A DNA stretch of 59,482 bases from DASZQY01 sp036511595. Its GTDB lineage: Bacteria > Pseudomonadota > Alphaproteobacteria > Rhizobiales > Kaistiaceae. Numbering within the stretch: the stretch's first letter is position 1; the number at the start of each line of letters is the position of its first letter. Shown piece by piece: positions 26,697 to 34,688 of this stretch. Position numbers and translations under genes: made by a program. Below the pieces are notes generated by a model. The model searched no databases. It had not been told where the DNA came from and saw nothing but the letters and a program-made list of their open reading frames with translations. The stretch spans positions 1 through 59,482 of the forward strand of contig DATCBY010000018.1 in assembly GCA_036511595.1 (NCBI GenBank). Direction: 5' to 3'.

Positions 26697-26882
26697 CTAC
26701 TGAAAAACCGAGCGATCGGCGACGGTCGCAGCACGCGGAGCCGTTGTCTCCTCGTCTTCTGTCTTCTCACACACGGGACAGCCCGCCTGGCCGGGAGCGA
26801 GCATGCGTTCAGCATCTGCCGCTGAGCGAAACCACGCCTCGAACTTATGCTGGTAGTCGCAACGCACGACGTATCGCATCAT
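26697..26882 (-). CDS. Small DUF1178-like zinc-ribbon protein
   Basis: 61 residues from the ATG at 26882, with GAGGAG nine bases upstream. The layout MMRYVVRCDYQHKFEAWFRSAADAERM...GCPVCEKTE is that of DUF1178 N-termini: an early Cys, the FEAWFRS motif, and a CPVC knuckle. Full DUF1178 proteins run to about 150 residues; this one stops soon after the knuckle, so it is a short form or a truncated copy. It may bind one zinc. Function unknown. A longer start at 26948 would add 22 residues without similarity to the family. Confidence 0.65.
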   Translation of the reverse strand: MMRYVVRCDYQHKFEAWFRSAADAERMLAPGQAGCPVCEKTEDEETTAPRAATVADRSVFQ

Positions 26883-27022
26883 TGCCGAGCTCCTCACGAG
26901 GGACATCCGCAACGCCGTCCGCGGCGGCAGATCGAATCGTGCCCGCACGTAAGGATCGATGGTCCAAAATAAGTCTTAAGAATTGCCAAATGCTCGAAGC
27001 GCCACGGACGCCCAACAAACGC

Positions 27023-27099
27023 TGGCGACCCCGGCAGGGCTCGAACCTGCGACCTGCTGCTTAGAAGGCAGCTGCTCTATCCAGCTGAGCTACGGGGTC
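27023..27099 (-). tRNA. tRNA-Arg (TCT)
   Basis: A cloverleaf on the minus strand: acceptor GACCCCG/CGGGGTC, anticodon stem GCTGC/GCAGC around loop CTTCTAA (anticodon TCT), T-arm GCAGGTTCGAGCCCTGC, and an encoded CCA. 77 nucleotides including CCA. It lies 20 bases after the NDUFS4-like gene on the same strand. Confidence 0.95.
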
Positions 27100-27119
27100 A
27101 TGCGCCGCGGCTGGATCGA

Positions 27120-27425
27120 CTAATGCGTCCACGGTTGCGGCCGGCCGGAACGGAAGTTGTCGGAGTAGGAAATTTTCTTGGCTGTCGGCTCGTGCGCCTC
27201 GGAGACGCGGTAAGGAATTCCGTTCCTCGTCGCATAGGCGATCGCCTCCTCTCTGGTGGCGAACTCCAGCTTGATCTGGCGGCGCATGTCGGCGGACGAC
27301 GTATAACCCATCAGCGGGTCGGCCGCCGGGCGCACCTCGGGCTCGTATTCCAGCAGCCATTTTTCGGCTGCAGCGTCACCGGACTGCATCGCCGTCCGTG
27401 TGGGCCTGTAGATACGCGCGAGCAT
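27120..27425 (-). CDS. NDUFS4-like complex I accessory subunit
   Basis: 101 residues from the ATG at 27425. Matches the ETC complex I subunit conserved region: MLARIYRPTRTAMQSG, W-LLEYEPE, DPLMGYTSSADMRRQIKLEF, TREEAIAYATRNGIPYRV, and the C-terminal SYSDNFRSGRPQPWTH, which corresponds to the end of mitochondrial NDUFS4 (18-kDa). In alphaproteobacteria this small protein is an accessory subunit of NADH:quinone oxidoreductase on the matrix/cytoplasmic side. An in-frame upstream ATG would add 56 residues without homology. The tRNA-Arg gene follows directly. Confidence 0.88.
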   Translation of the reverse strand: MLARIYRPTRTAMQSGDAAAEKWLLEYEPEVRPAADPLMGYTSSADMRRQIKLEFATREEAIAYATRNGIPYRVSEAHEPTAKKISYSDNFRSGRPQPWTH

Positions 27426-27673
27426 CGATTCCCTCGTCGGCAATGGTCGTCTTCTTTCAAGCATCAACCGGAACGGTGCGCAACCGGCGGTACCGCGACC
27501 GTCAGGGATTTGTGCGCGCCAAGCCGCTGGTGGAAATGGCAATTTGCCCGCGAAGACGTCCTCCTTGGCCTCGGAGTTTCTCGCGGGAAACAAGGGTGAT
27601 AGGCTCGGCCACGCGGATCGACTTGCGGCAAAGGGCTTGCCATGCGAGCCGGCCGAAGGGGGAGGACAGGCAG

Positions 27674-27967
27674 ATGCTCAGAATCGTGACGCTGGTTTGT
27701 TTCGCATTGTGCATCATCGTGCCCGCCCGAGCCGCGGACGACAAATTCGATATCTCGCCCGTCGATGCGTGCAAGTTGATCTTCTTCTACGCCCACGGCG
27801 GCGACCGGCTGACCTTCGACGCCAACAGCGCGATGCCGCCGATAACCGCAAAGTGCAACCGCGCCACGACGCATGTGATGGGCCTGAAGGAAGACGACTG
27901 CACGGCCACCCAGTTTCTGCTCAGGATGGAAAGTCGCATTGTTCCCGAGCTGACCTGCAAGGGCTGA
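27674..27967 (+). CDS. Small secreted four-cysteine protein
   Basis: 97 residues from the ATG at 27674, with GGGGAGGACAGG upstream. Signal peptide LRIVTLVCFALCIIVPARA, cleaved before ADDKF. The mature 76 residues hold four cysteines (DACKL, AKCNR, DDCTA, LTCKG) that could form two disulfides. No family is recognised. It is probably periplasmic. The glycerate-kinase-like gene follows 49 bases later on the same strand. Confidence 0.7.
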   Translation: MLRIVTLVCFALCIIVPARAADDKFDISPVDACKLIFFYAHGGDRLTFDANSAMPPITAKCNRATTHVMGLKEDDCTATQFLLRMESRIVPELTCKG

Positions 27968-28016
27968 GCGCGACGCTCCGCTCGCCCGGTTGACCCGCGC
28001 GCCGTGACAACGCTCC

Positions 28017-28826
28017 ATGCAGTCGATGGATCGGGAATCGTTCTACGCGTTCTTGTGGTCCTGGATCGCCACGGTCGTGCGCAACGCCGCGACGCCGGGA
28101 CCGACGCTCATCGGCCTGTCCGCGCCGCAGGGAGCCGGCAAGACCACACTGACCGAACGGCTCTGCCGAATTGCGGCTGAAGACGGCCTGCGCGGCGTCA
28201 GCCTCTCGATCGACGATTTCTACCTGACCCATCAGGCGCAGCTCGAGCTGGCCCGGCATCATCCTGAAAATCCCTATCTTCAGCACCGGGGCTACCCGGG
28301 AACGCACGACGTGGATCTCGGGCTCCAGGTTCTCCAGTCGCTCAAGAACATCGGCTCACAGGGCAGCGTGCCCATCCCTTCCTACGACCGCTCGGCCCTC
28401 GGCGGTCTCGGAGATCGCCGCCCCCGCCGCGAATGGCCCATCGCGCGCGCGCCGCTCGACTTCGTCCTGTTGGAAGGATGGATGTTGGGTTTCACGACCC
28501 TGCCGTCGGATGGCCTGACCGACCCGAACCTCCGGGTGATAAACGAATACGTGCGCCCCTACGCATCGTGGCACGCCTTGCTGGATGCATTCATCTGGCT
28601 GGAAGCCGAAGACCCGCGCTTCATGCTGGATTGGCGTGTCGAGGCGGAGAAGAACGCAAGGGCCGCCGGACGGGGCGGCATGACCACTGAGCAGGTCACC
28701 GCATTCGCTGCCCGGTTCCTGCCGGCGTATCTCGCCTATCTCCCGCAACTCGCCATCCGACCACCCATAACGGGTCCAATGCTGACGGTGATGATTGGTC
28801 GCGATCGCTTGCCGAAGAATCGCTAG
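28017..28826 (+). CDS. P-loop kinase of the D-glycerate 3-kinase / Tda10 group
   Basis: 269 residues, cytoplasmic. The P-loop is IGLSAPQGAGKTTL (about 32-45). SLSIDDFYLTHQAQ (about 62) is the base-proximal motif of the phosphoribulokinase/uridine-kinase-like group, and RGYPGTHDVDLG and FVLLEGWMLGF (Walker B-like) match plant glycerate 3-kinase and yeast Tda10. It probably phosphorylates D-glycerate to 3-phosphoglycerate, though substrate is inferred only from family resemblance. A second ATG three codons in (28026) is an alternative start. No photorespiratory or glycerate gene adjoins it. Confidence 0.8.
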   Translation: MQSMDRESFYAFLWSWIATVVRNAATPGPTLIGLSAPQGAGKTTLTERLCRIAAEDGLRGVSLSIDDFYLTHQAQLELARHHPENPYLQHRGYPGTHDVDLGLQVLQSLKNIGSQGSVPIPSYDRSALGGLGDRRPRREWPIARAPLDFVLLEGWMLGFTTLPSDGLTDPNLRVINEYVRPYASWHALLDAFIWLEAEDPRFMLDWRVEAEKNARAAGRGGMTTEQVTAFAARFLPAYLAYLPQLAIRPPITGPMLTVMIGRDRLPKNR

Positions 28827-28899
28827 CCGCATCCACCGTCCGCAGCCGCGCTAACCGCTGAAACTTCCAATCAAACTCTGAGCGTGGCAGCCTTGCGCG

Positions 28900-29466
28900 A
28901 TGCGACCCCTTCGGTATTCCATCAACGTCACTTTAGACGGGTGCTGCGATCATCGCGTGATGATCGCCGATGAAGACCTGCATCGTCACGCGGCCGAGAC
29001 CCTCGCGCAGGCGGATGCGCTCCTCTTTGGCCGGGTAGCCTACGAAATGATGCAGGCAGCGTGGCGGCCGGTGGCGTCGACGGGAGCGATGCCTGATTGG
29101 ATGCCCGCTTGGATGGAACCCTTCGCGCGGACGATCGACGCGGCAAAGAAGTATGTCGTGTCGAGTACGCTGGACCGGGCGGATTGGAACGCAGAGATCT
29201 TGAGCGAGGACCAACTAGGAGAGGTCGTTCGGCAGCTGAAGCAGCAGCCGGGCAAGGGATTGCTGGTGGGAGGCGGCGTGAAGCTCCCGCTGGCTTTGGC
29301 GGAGCTGGGATTGATCGATGAGTATGAGTTCGTGGTGCATCCCAGGCTTGCCAGCCACGGGCCGACGCTGTTTGCGGGACTGTCAAAACACATCGACTTG
29401 AGGCTCGTCAGCCGGCTGGAGCTCCGCTCAGGGGCGGTAGCGATGCAGTATGAGCCAAGGTCGTAG
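28900..29466 (+). CDS. DHFR-fold (RibD C-terminal-like) reductase
   Basis: 188 residues. The pattern is RYSINVTLDGCCDH at the N-terminus, ADALLFGRVAYEMM (about 45), a KYVVSSTL strand, LVGGGVKLPLAL (nucleotide loop, about 128) and a C-terminal FAGLSKHIDLRLVSR. This is the RibD-C / dihydrofolate-reductase-like fold with NADPH binding, found in YyaP/YwjB-type proteins. It is unlikely to be the housekeeping folA. Substrate unknown. It has no riboflavin neighbours. Just downstream, on the other strand, is tRNA-Pro. Confidence 0.85.
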   Translation: MRPLRYSINVTLDGCCDHRVMIADEDLHRHAAETLAQADALLFGRVAYEMMQAAWRPVASTGAMPDWMPAWMEPFARTIDAAKKYVVSSTLDRADWNAEILSEDQLGEVVRQLKQQPGKGLLVGGGVKLPLALAELGLIDEYEFVVHPRLASHGPTLFAGLSKHIDLRLVSRLELRSGAVAMQYEPRS

Positions 29467-29514
29467 CCGTCGGGTTCGGCCGCGAGCGATCAAACATTGA
29501 TCCCTTGATATCGT

Positions 29515-29591
<77 letters not shown>

Positions 29592-29734
29592 ACAGGGAAG
29601 CATGCCTTTACACTTTCGCCCGAAGGCCAGCAAGGAACAGGACCCATCCCGGAATGGCGATGGTGAGCCGGCGTCGCGCCCAGTATAGTTCGCCAATTCG
29701 GGCGCCTGCCTGATCCCTCCGTTATCCGAAGCCC

Positions 29735-30766
29735 TTGCCGAAGACACCTCGCGCCAAGCGCCCCGCCGGCAAATCGCCAGCCCCTGCCCACGCCAAGCCG
29801 CGCTCCCCGCTGTTTATCTGGCTGACGGTCGTGGTGCTGCCGGTGGCGGTGGCCGCCGTGATTGTCTGGTTTGTCTTCGGCCACCGGCCGGTCACGGCGC
29901 CGGCGGAGGTGCCTACCGCCGATCGCCCCGCACTCGTGACCGAGGTGGAGTCTCTCTACAACGACATCAGCATCTACAAACAGGCCGACGGCAAACTGAA
30001 GCTGCTCTTCGGTGCGAAGCGGCTCCACTACATCGAGTCGATCGTCAATCCGGACGACCAGCTCGAGCTGCCCGTGGCCTACACCCGGTCGATGATTGCC
30101 GGCGCCCTCGCCTATCCGGCTTCCCTCGACGACGCCATGATCATCGGCCTCGGCGGCGGCCGTACGGCCTGGTACCTGCACAAGTCGGTGCCCGATCTTT
30201 CCTTCACCGCGGTCGAACTGGATCCCGAAGTGATCCGCCTCGGCGCCGCCTACTTCAACGTGAAGCCGGAGCCGAACTTCACCATCGCCAACGAGGACGG
30301 CCGCGTCTGGCTGACGAAGACCGACAAGACCTTCGACGTCATCCTGATCGACGCCTACCGTGGTCCGTTCGTGCCCTTCCACCTGCTCACAAGCGAGTTC
30401 TACAAGCTGGTTGCGGCACACCTGAAGCCCGGTGGCGTAGCGGTGCAGAACGTCGAGCCGACCACGATGCTGTTCGACAGCGCGGTTGCCACCATCCAGT
30501 CTGCCTTCGCCCATACCGTGTTTCTCCAAGGCGAAGGCAACATCGTCATCGTCGCCTACAACGGGCCGGAGAAAGATGAGGCGAGCCTGCAGAAGATCGC
30601 CACCGAGCGGCAGGTGAAATACAATTTTCGCTACGACCTGCCGACGCTGCTCGACCGCCGCTTCTCGCCACCGTGGAATACGGCGACCAGGCCGCTCACC
30701 GACGATTTCGCACCGGTCGAATACCTGAAGGCGATCGAGCGCCATAACGAGAAGGAGCCGTCTTGA
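29735..30766 (+). CDS. Membrane-anchored spermidine-synthase-like protein
   Basis: 343 residues with a TTG start at 29735. A Lys/Arg/Pro-rich N-terminus (1-25) is followed by one strong membrane helix (about 26-49), then a Rossmann methyltransferase-like domain of the spermidine synthase type: MIIGLGGGRTAWYL (about 132), AVELDPEVIRLGAAYF (about 152), NEDGRVWL (about 186) and LIDAYRG (about 202), where aminopropyltransferases have their catalytic Asp motif. By the positive-inside rule the enzyme domain would face the periplasm, which is odd for a user of (decarboxylated) S-adenosylmethionine. The next gene overlaps its stop and encodes a membrane protein, so the pair resembles the fused membrane/spermidine-synthase proteins of other bacteria, but split. 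Confidence 0.8.
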   Translation: MPKTPRAKRPAGKSPAPAHAKPRSPLFIWLTVVVLPVAVAAVIVWFVFGHRPVTAPAEVPTADRPALVTEVESLYNDISIYKQADGKLKLLFGAKRLHYIESIVNPDDQLELPVAYTRSMIAGALAYPASLDDAMIIGLGGGRTAWYLHKSVPDLSFTAVELDPEVIRLGAAYFNVKPEPNFTIANEDGRVWLTKTDKTFDVILIDAYRGPFVPFHLLTSEFYKLVAAHLKPGGVAVQNVEPTTMLFDSAVATIQSAFAHTVFLQGEGNIVIVAYNGPEKDEASLQKIATERQVKYNFRYDLPTLLDRRFSPPWNTATRPLTDDFAPVEYLKAIERHNEKEPS

Positions 30767-31407
30767 GCGAAACGTCCGGCACGCCAAGCCGGCAGGTGGC
30801 AAGCCCCGGCGCAGCCGCGCTGGTCGTCATCGACGTCGCCACGCTGGGCTTCATCACGCTCGGCTTCGAGATGGTGGCGAGCCGCATCCTCACGCCGCTT
30901 TTCGGCAGCGGCATCTACACCTGGGCGACGATCATCTCGATCGTCGTCGCCGGCCTGATGGCGGGCTACTTCATCGGCGGCTTCGCGGCCGATCGTTTTC
31001 CGACATTCGCCTTCGCCGCCCTCATCAAGCTCGTCGCGGCCGCCTGGCTCGTCTTCGTCTTTGTCATGATCGGCGGCGGCCTTGAAGACCTGATCGACAA
31101 GGTTCCGGGCGAGATCGCCGCGCTCTTCACCGGCGGACTGGTCGTCTGCTTCCCGCCGCTGGTGGTGCTCGGCATGTATTCGCCGCTGGCGGTGCGGCTG
31201 CTGCTCCGCGATCCCAACGACGCCGGCAAGATTTCCGGCGGCCTCTTCGCCATCTCCTCGCTGGGCAACATCGTCGGCATCATCGTGACGACGTTCGTGC
31301 TGATTCCCGGCATCGGCACGCGCGCCATCACCGGCGGCTTCGCCGCCTTCCTGGTCTTCTCAGGTTTGGTATCCATCGCCGCGCGACTGAGCCAGCCGCG
31401 CGCTTGA
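30763..31407 (+). CDS. Membrane partner of the spermidine-synthase-like protein
   Basis: 214 residues with a TTG start at 30763 that overlaps the stop of the previous gene. About six helices: ALVVIDVATLGFITLGFEMVA, TWATIISIVVAGLMAGYFIGG, a pair around FAALIKLVAAAWLVFV, FPPLVVLGMYSPLAVRLL, and a Gly-rich final pair. The LGFEMVASRILTPLFGSGIYTWA segment is the hallmark of the membrane half of fused membrane/spermidine-synthase-like proteins. Transport or substrate-channelling is possible; no activity is known. Translational overlap implies a complex with the upstream gene product. Confidence 0.82.
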   Translation: MSETSGTPSRQVASPGAAALVVIDVATLGFITLGFEMVASRILTPLFGSGIYTWATIISIVVAGLMAGYFIGGFAADRFPTFAFAALIKLVAAAWLVFVFVMIGGGLEDLIDKVPGEIAALFTGGLVVCFPPLVVLGMYSPLAVRLLLRDPNDAGKISGGLFAISSLGNIVGIIVTTFVLIPGIGTRAITGGFAAFLVFSGLVSIAARLSQPRA

Positions 31408-31409
31408 AC

Positions 31410-31988
31410 CTAGTGCGAGGCCAGCCCGCCGCTGCCGCCATCGGGGCGGATTTCCGCCGCCATCAGGCCCTTCGAGCCGTCGCCGAAGCGCACCAGCACA
31501 ACTTGGCCGGGACGGAGTTCCGTCATGCCGTAGCGGCGCAGCGTCTCCATGTGGACGAAGATGTCTTCCGTCCCCTCGCCGCGGGTCACGAAGCCGTAGC
31601 CGCGCACGCGGTTGAACCACTTGACCACCGCCCGCTCCAGCCCGCTGGTCGGCACGACACTGTTGTGGGTGCGCGCCGAAGTGATCTGCGGCGGACGAAT
31701 CGCCGTCGATTCGTCCATGTTTATGACTCGGAAAGCCTGCAGACCCTTGGCGCGGTTGAGAACCTCGACCACCACGCGCGCGCCTTCATAGGCGGTCTGG
31801 AAGCCGCCGCGACGCAGGCAGGTCACATGCAACAGGACATCGGGCATGCCGCCGTCCGGGATAATGAAGCCATATCCCTTGGATGCGTCAAACCACTTGA
31901 TGACGCCGGCGATCTCGATGAGATCTACGGGCGCCTCTTCGTTGATCTCGCCGCCTATCAAAAGGTCGGGAGAAGCTTTCGCCCCCAT
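31410..31988 (-). CDS. Tandem cold-shock-domain protein
   Basis: 192 residues, two cold-shock domains joined by a linker of some 40 residues. The first (about 27-90) has GVIKWFDASKGYGFI (RNP1) and DVLLHV (RNP2). The second (about 118-182) has AVVKWFNRVRGYGFV and DIFVHM. Single-domain Csp proteins are about 70 residues; double forms like this are typical of Hyphomicrobiales. They bind single-stranded nucleic acid and act as RNA chaperones. The gene overlaps nothing and converges with the membrane gene on its 3' side (2-base gap). Confidence 0.9.
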   Translation of the reverse strand: MGAKASPDLLIGGEINEEAPVDLIEIAGVIKWFDASKGYGFIIPDGGMPDVLLHVTCLRRGGFQTAYEGARVVVEVLNRAKGLQAFRVINMDESTAIRPPQITSARTHNSVVPTSGLERAVVKWFNRVRGYGFVTRGEGTEDIFVHMETLRRYGMTELRPGQVVLVRFGDGSKGLMAAEIRPDGGSGGLASH

Positions 31989-32204
31989 AGTGATAGCCTC
32001 ACTGACCGCATTCTTTCGGCTTTGGCCTCGCCGAATCCGCGTTAACCATAGCAGCCACGGGACCTCATGAAAGCCCTAACCGGGCCTCCGTGTGTCATCG
32101 CCGCAAGGATGTGTGCTATGCGCAACACTTGGCCAAATTGCCTTTTGTTACCAGCAACTTATGGTCGCCGCGATCGACACTTTGATGCAAAAACGGAGCC
32201 CGGC

Positions 32205-32624
32205 ATGAGGTATCTCCACACAATGGTTCGGGTAACCGATGTCGAGGAGTCGTTGCGATTCTACCGCGACCTCCTTGGTCTCGGGGAAACCCGCCGGATC
32301 GAGAACGAGAAAGGCCGCTTTACTCTCATCTTCCTGGCGCCGCCCGGCCAGGAAGAATCAGCCGTAGAGCTGACCCACAACTGGGACCCCGAGATTTACA
32401 CGGCCGGCCGCAATTTCGGCCACCTCGCCTACGAGGTCGACGACATCTATGCCTTCTGCGACCGGCTCATGAAGGCGGGCGTCACGATCAATCGCCCGCC
32501 CCGCGACGGTAACATGGCCTTCGTCCGCTCGCCCGATAACATCTCGATCGAGCTTCTGCAGAAGGGCGCAGCCAAGGCGCCGGCGGAGCCCTGGAAATCG
32601 ATGCCGAACACCGGCGTCTGGTAG
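32205..32624 (+). CDS. gloA: Lactoylglutathione lyase (glyoxalase I)
   Basis: 139 residues from the ATG at 32205, with CGGAGCC upstream. An upstream ATG would add 46 residues unrelated to the family. It shows RYLHTMVRVTDVEESLRFY (metal His), GLGETRRIENEKGRFTLIFL, AVELTHNWD (metal Glu), GHLAYEVDDIYAFCDRL (metal His) and ISIELLQKG (metal Glu). It converts the methylglyoxal-glutathione hemithioacetal to S-lactoylglutathione in the cytoplasm. The C-terminal PAEPWKSMPNTGVW is usual in alphaproteobacterial enzymes. tRNA-Glu follows. Confidence 0.93.
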   Translation: MRYLHTMVRVTDVEESLRFYRDLLGLGETRRIENEKGRFTLIFLAPPGQEESAVELTHNWDPEIYTAGRNFGHLAYEVDDIYAFCDRLMKAGVTINRPPRDGNMAFVRSPDNISIELLQKGAAKAPAEPWKSMPNTGVW

Positions 32625-32648
32625 CCACGTTTCCGAAGCCGTCCCCTC

Positions 32649-32678
32649 TTGTGACGCGACCGCAATCCCCCCTATAAG
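32649..32678 (+). promoter_or_regulatory. Probable housekeeping promoter of tRNA-Glu
   Basis: TTGTGA at 32649-32654 and TATAAG at 32673-32678, spaced 18 bases, with the -10 ending 11 bases before the tRNA. This is near the sigma-70 pattern (TTGACA/TATAAT). Confidence 0.5.
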
Positions 32679-32689
32679 GCGGGCGGTTT

Positions 32690-32764
32690 GCGCCCTTCGT
32701 CTATCGGTTAGGACGGCAGCCTTTCACGTTGCAAAGACGGGTTCGATTCCCGTAGGGCGCACCA
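32690..32764 (+). tRNA. tRNA-Glu (TTC)
   Basis: A plus-strand cloverleaf: acceptor GCGCCCT/AGGGCGC, anticodon stem GCAGC/GTTGC around loop CTTTCAC (anticodon TTC), T-arm ACGGGTTCGATTCCCGT and an encoded CCA. 75 nucleotides including CCA. Confidence 0.95.
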
Positions 32765-32786
32765 GCGCAACCGCCTCGCGAGCCGA

Positions 32787-33620
32787 TCAGCTTCGCGACC
32801 AGCCCCCGACGAAGCGCGGATAGAAAACGCAGCCGTCAGCCGCTGTCGCCTCGGCCATCAGCCGCGCGCCCAGCGTAGCGACATCGACCTCGTCGGCGGT
32901 CGCTACGCCCACTTTCTCCATGGCGGGCAGCAGGCTCTTGACCGACTCGACCAGGAATTCGAGCCCGTCCGCATCGACTGCCCCGGCCCGCGTGAACCCG
33001 GACAACCGCGGCGTGAGGCCGGCGGAACGAAAGGCCGCGTAGAGTTTTGATCCCATGTTCGGCTCAAAGCCGGCGCGGGTGTAGGCGGCGATGATCCAGC
33101 CGACGCACTGCGCAAAAAGCGGCATCTGCCGGCTCGTTGCCGCCGTGGCCAGATCGAACTCGGCGAAGGCGATTACCGTGTCCGGGCGAACCTGCCTGGC
33201 GATCTCCGCGATCGCGGCGCCGGGGTCGGGAAGGTGCATAAGCAGGAAACGGCCGGTGACCGCGTCGAAGTCAGCGTAGCGGTCGAAGGCGGTCATGTCG
33301 GCGACCTGAAACGAAACGCTATCCAGTCCGCTGCTCGCCGCGCGCTCCGTCGCCGTGGCGACGGCGACCGGCGACAGGTCGATTCCGACGACCGAGCCGG
33401 TCGATCCCACGAGATCGGCGGAAATGAAGGCAACATCGCCAACCCCGCAGCCGAGGTCGAGCACCCGCATTCCCGGACGGACGCCGGCCCTTTGCAGCAC
33501 CTCGCGGGTCATGTCGGCGAAGATCTCCGCCTGACGCCCCAGACGCTTCAGTTCGCGTCCGGAATGGCCGAGAACATAGGATTCACCGCCAGGTGCCTCG
33601 CGCATTACGTCGTTGTCCAT
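32787..33620 (-). CDS. Class I SAM-dependent methyltransferase
   Basis: 277 residues from the ATG at 33620, with GCGAGGG upstream; a further upstream start would add six residues. Motif I is VLDLGCGVGDVAF (about 54-66), motif II ends VVGIDLSP (about 80), then VSFQVADMTAF and ADFDAVTGRFLLMHL. The C-terminal half (about 170-277) is variable and carries substrate specificity. The target is not predictable: UbiE/menaquinone-like and small-molecule methylases share this form. It stands alone next to tRNA-Glu. Confidence 0.85.
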   Translation of the reverse strand: MDNDVMREAPGGESYVLGHSGRELKRLGRQAEIFADMTREVLQRAGVRPGMRVLDLGCGVGDVAFISADLVGSTGSVVGIDLSPVAVATATERAASSGLDSVSFQVADMTAFDRYADFDAVTGRFLLMHLPDPGAAIAEIARQVRPDTVIAFAEFDLATAATSRQMPLFAQCVGWIIAAYTRAGFEPNMGSKLYAAFRSAGLTPRLSGFTRAGAVDADGLEFLVESVKSLLPAMEKVGVATADEVDVATLGARLMAEATAADGCVFYPRFVGGWSRS

Positions 33621-33713
33621 CCCTCGCCCGGTTAGCAAAACCTGTACCAGTCATTTACCCGGCGTACACCCGTCGAGAGGACAATAAGCCGGACAAATCG
33701 AGGCCAGAGTTAC

Positions 33714-34586
33714 ATGACCGTTACCGCCAGCACTATCGCAACGCCCCAGGCAGACATTCGGGTGATCCAGTCGTCAGGCACAGGAATGCCTGTCGTCCTG
33801 GTGCACGGATCGGGCGCCTCGAAGGCCGTCTTCGCCCGCCAGTTCGAGAGCCCGCTTGCCCAGACCAACCGGCTCGTCGCCATGGATCTGCCCGGCCATG
33901 GCGAATCCGGGAACGCCCGCGATCCGGCGAACGATTACACGATCAAGGGGTTCGCTGCCACCGTCGGCGCCGTGCTTGACCGTCTCGAGATCGAGCGCGC
34001 GGTAGTCTTCGGCTGGTCGCTGGGCGGCCACATCGCCATCGACCTGATGAGCTGGCATCCGGCCGTCGCCGGCTTGATGCTCACCGGAACGCCGCCCATC
34101 CAGCGCGGACCGCTTGGTCTGCTGCGCGGATTCCAGCTCAGTCGCGCCACCTTCCTGGTTTCCAAGCCGCAATTCACCGACGACGAAGCCGCAAGGTTCT
34201 TGAAAGCTTGCTTCGGCGACACCGGCACTCCGGAATTCCTCGAATCCATCAAGCGGGCCGATGGCCGCGCGCGCAAGATCGTCTTCAACGGCATGATGCG
34301 CGGCGACGGAGTCGACCAGAGGCGAGCGGTCGAGCACGCCGCTGTGCCAATTGCGATGGTCAACGGTTCGAAGGAACCGCTGGTGCGCCTCAGCTATGTC
34401 AACGACCTCAGCTACGGCACGCTGTGGAGCGGTCATTGCCAGGTCATCGAGGGCGCCGGCCACGCCCCGTTCTGGGAGAGCGCGGACAAATTCAACGCGC
34501 TGCTGACGAGTTTCATCGGCGATGTCGCGGCAGTCGAAACCCTGCACTCCGCGCAGGCCAGGCCGGCGATCGCCAGGGCGAGCTAA
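33714..34586 (+). CDS. Alpha/beta hydrolase
   Basis: 290 residues, no signal peptide. Oxyanion loop VVLVHGSGASK (about 27), nucleophile elbow FGWSLGGHIA (Ser about 103), conserved AMDLPGHGESG, and a C-terminal EGAGHAPFWESA supplying the His (about 251). The acid is likely the Glu/Asp in NGSKEPLVRLSY. The cap domain between is short. Substrate unknown (ester, epoxide or C-C hydrolase). Followed by a glycosyltransferase gene on the same strand about 100 bases on. Confidence 0.87.
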   Translation: MTVTASTIATPQADIRVIQSSGTGMPVVLVHGSGASKAVFARQFESPLAQTNRLVAMDLPGHGESGNARDPANDYTIKGFAATVGAVLDRLEIERAVVFGWSLGGHIAIDLMSWHPAVAGLMLTGTPPIQRGPLGLLRGFQLSRATFLVSKPQFTDDEAARFLKACFGDTGTPEFLESIKRADGRARKIVFNGMMRGDGVDQRRAVEHAAVPIAMVNGSKEPLVRLSYVNDLSYGTLWSGHCQVIEGAGHAPFWESADKFNALLTSFIGDVAAVETLHSAQARPAIARAS

Positions 34587-34688
34587 GCCCCTCTCCGCGC
34601 AGGGTCCGGGCCGCATGTACGCATCCTTTGCCGCCCGCGCCGGATACGCTAGAAGCGAGCGTGCTCTCCCTACTCGTGCGGATACCGA

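Noticed and set aside
27023..27099. tRNA-Arg as an integration site for a mobile element
   Set aside because: No integrase, and no repeat of the tRNA 3' end was seen within the window.
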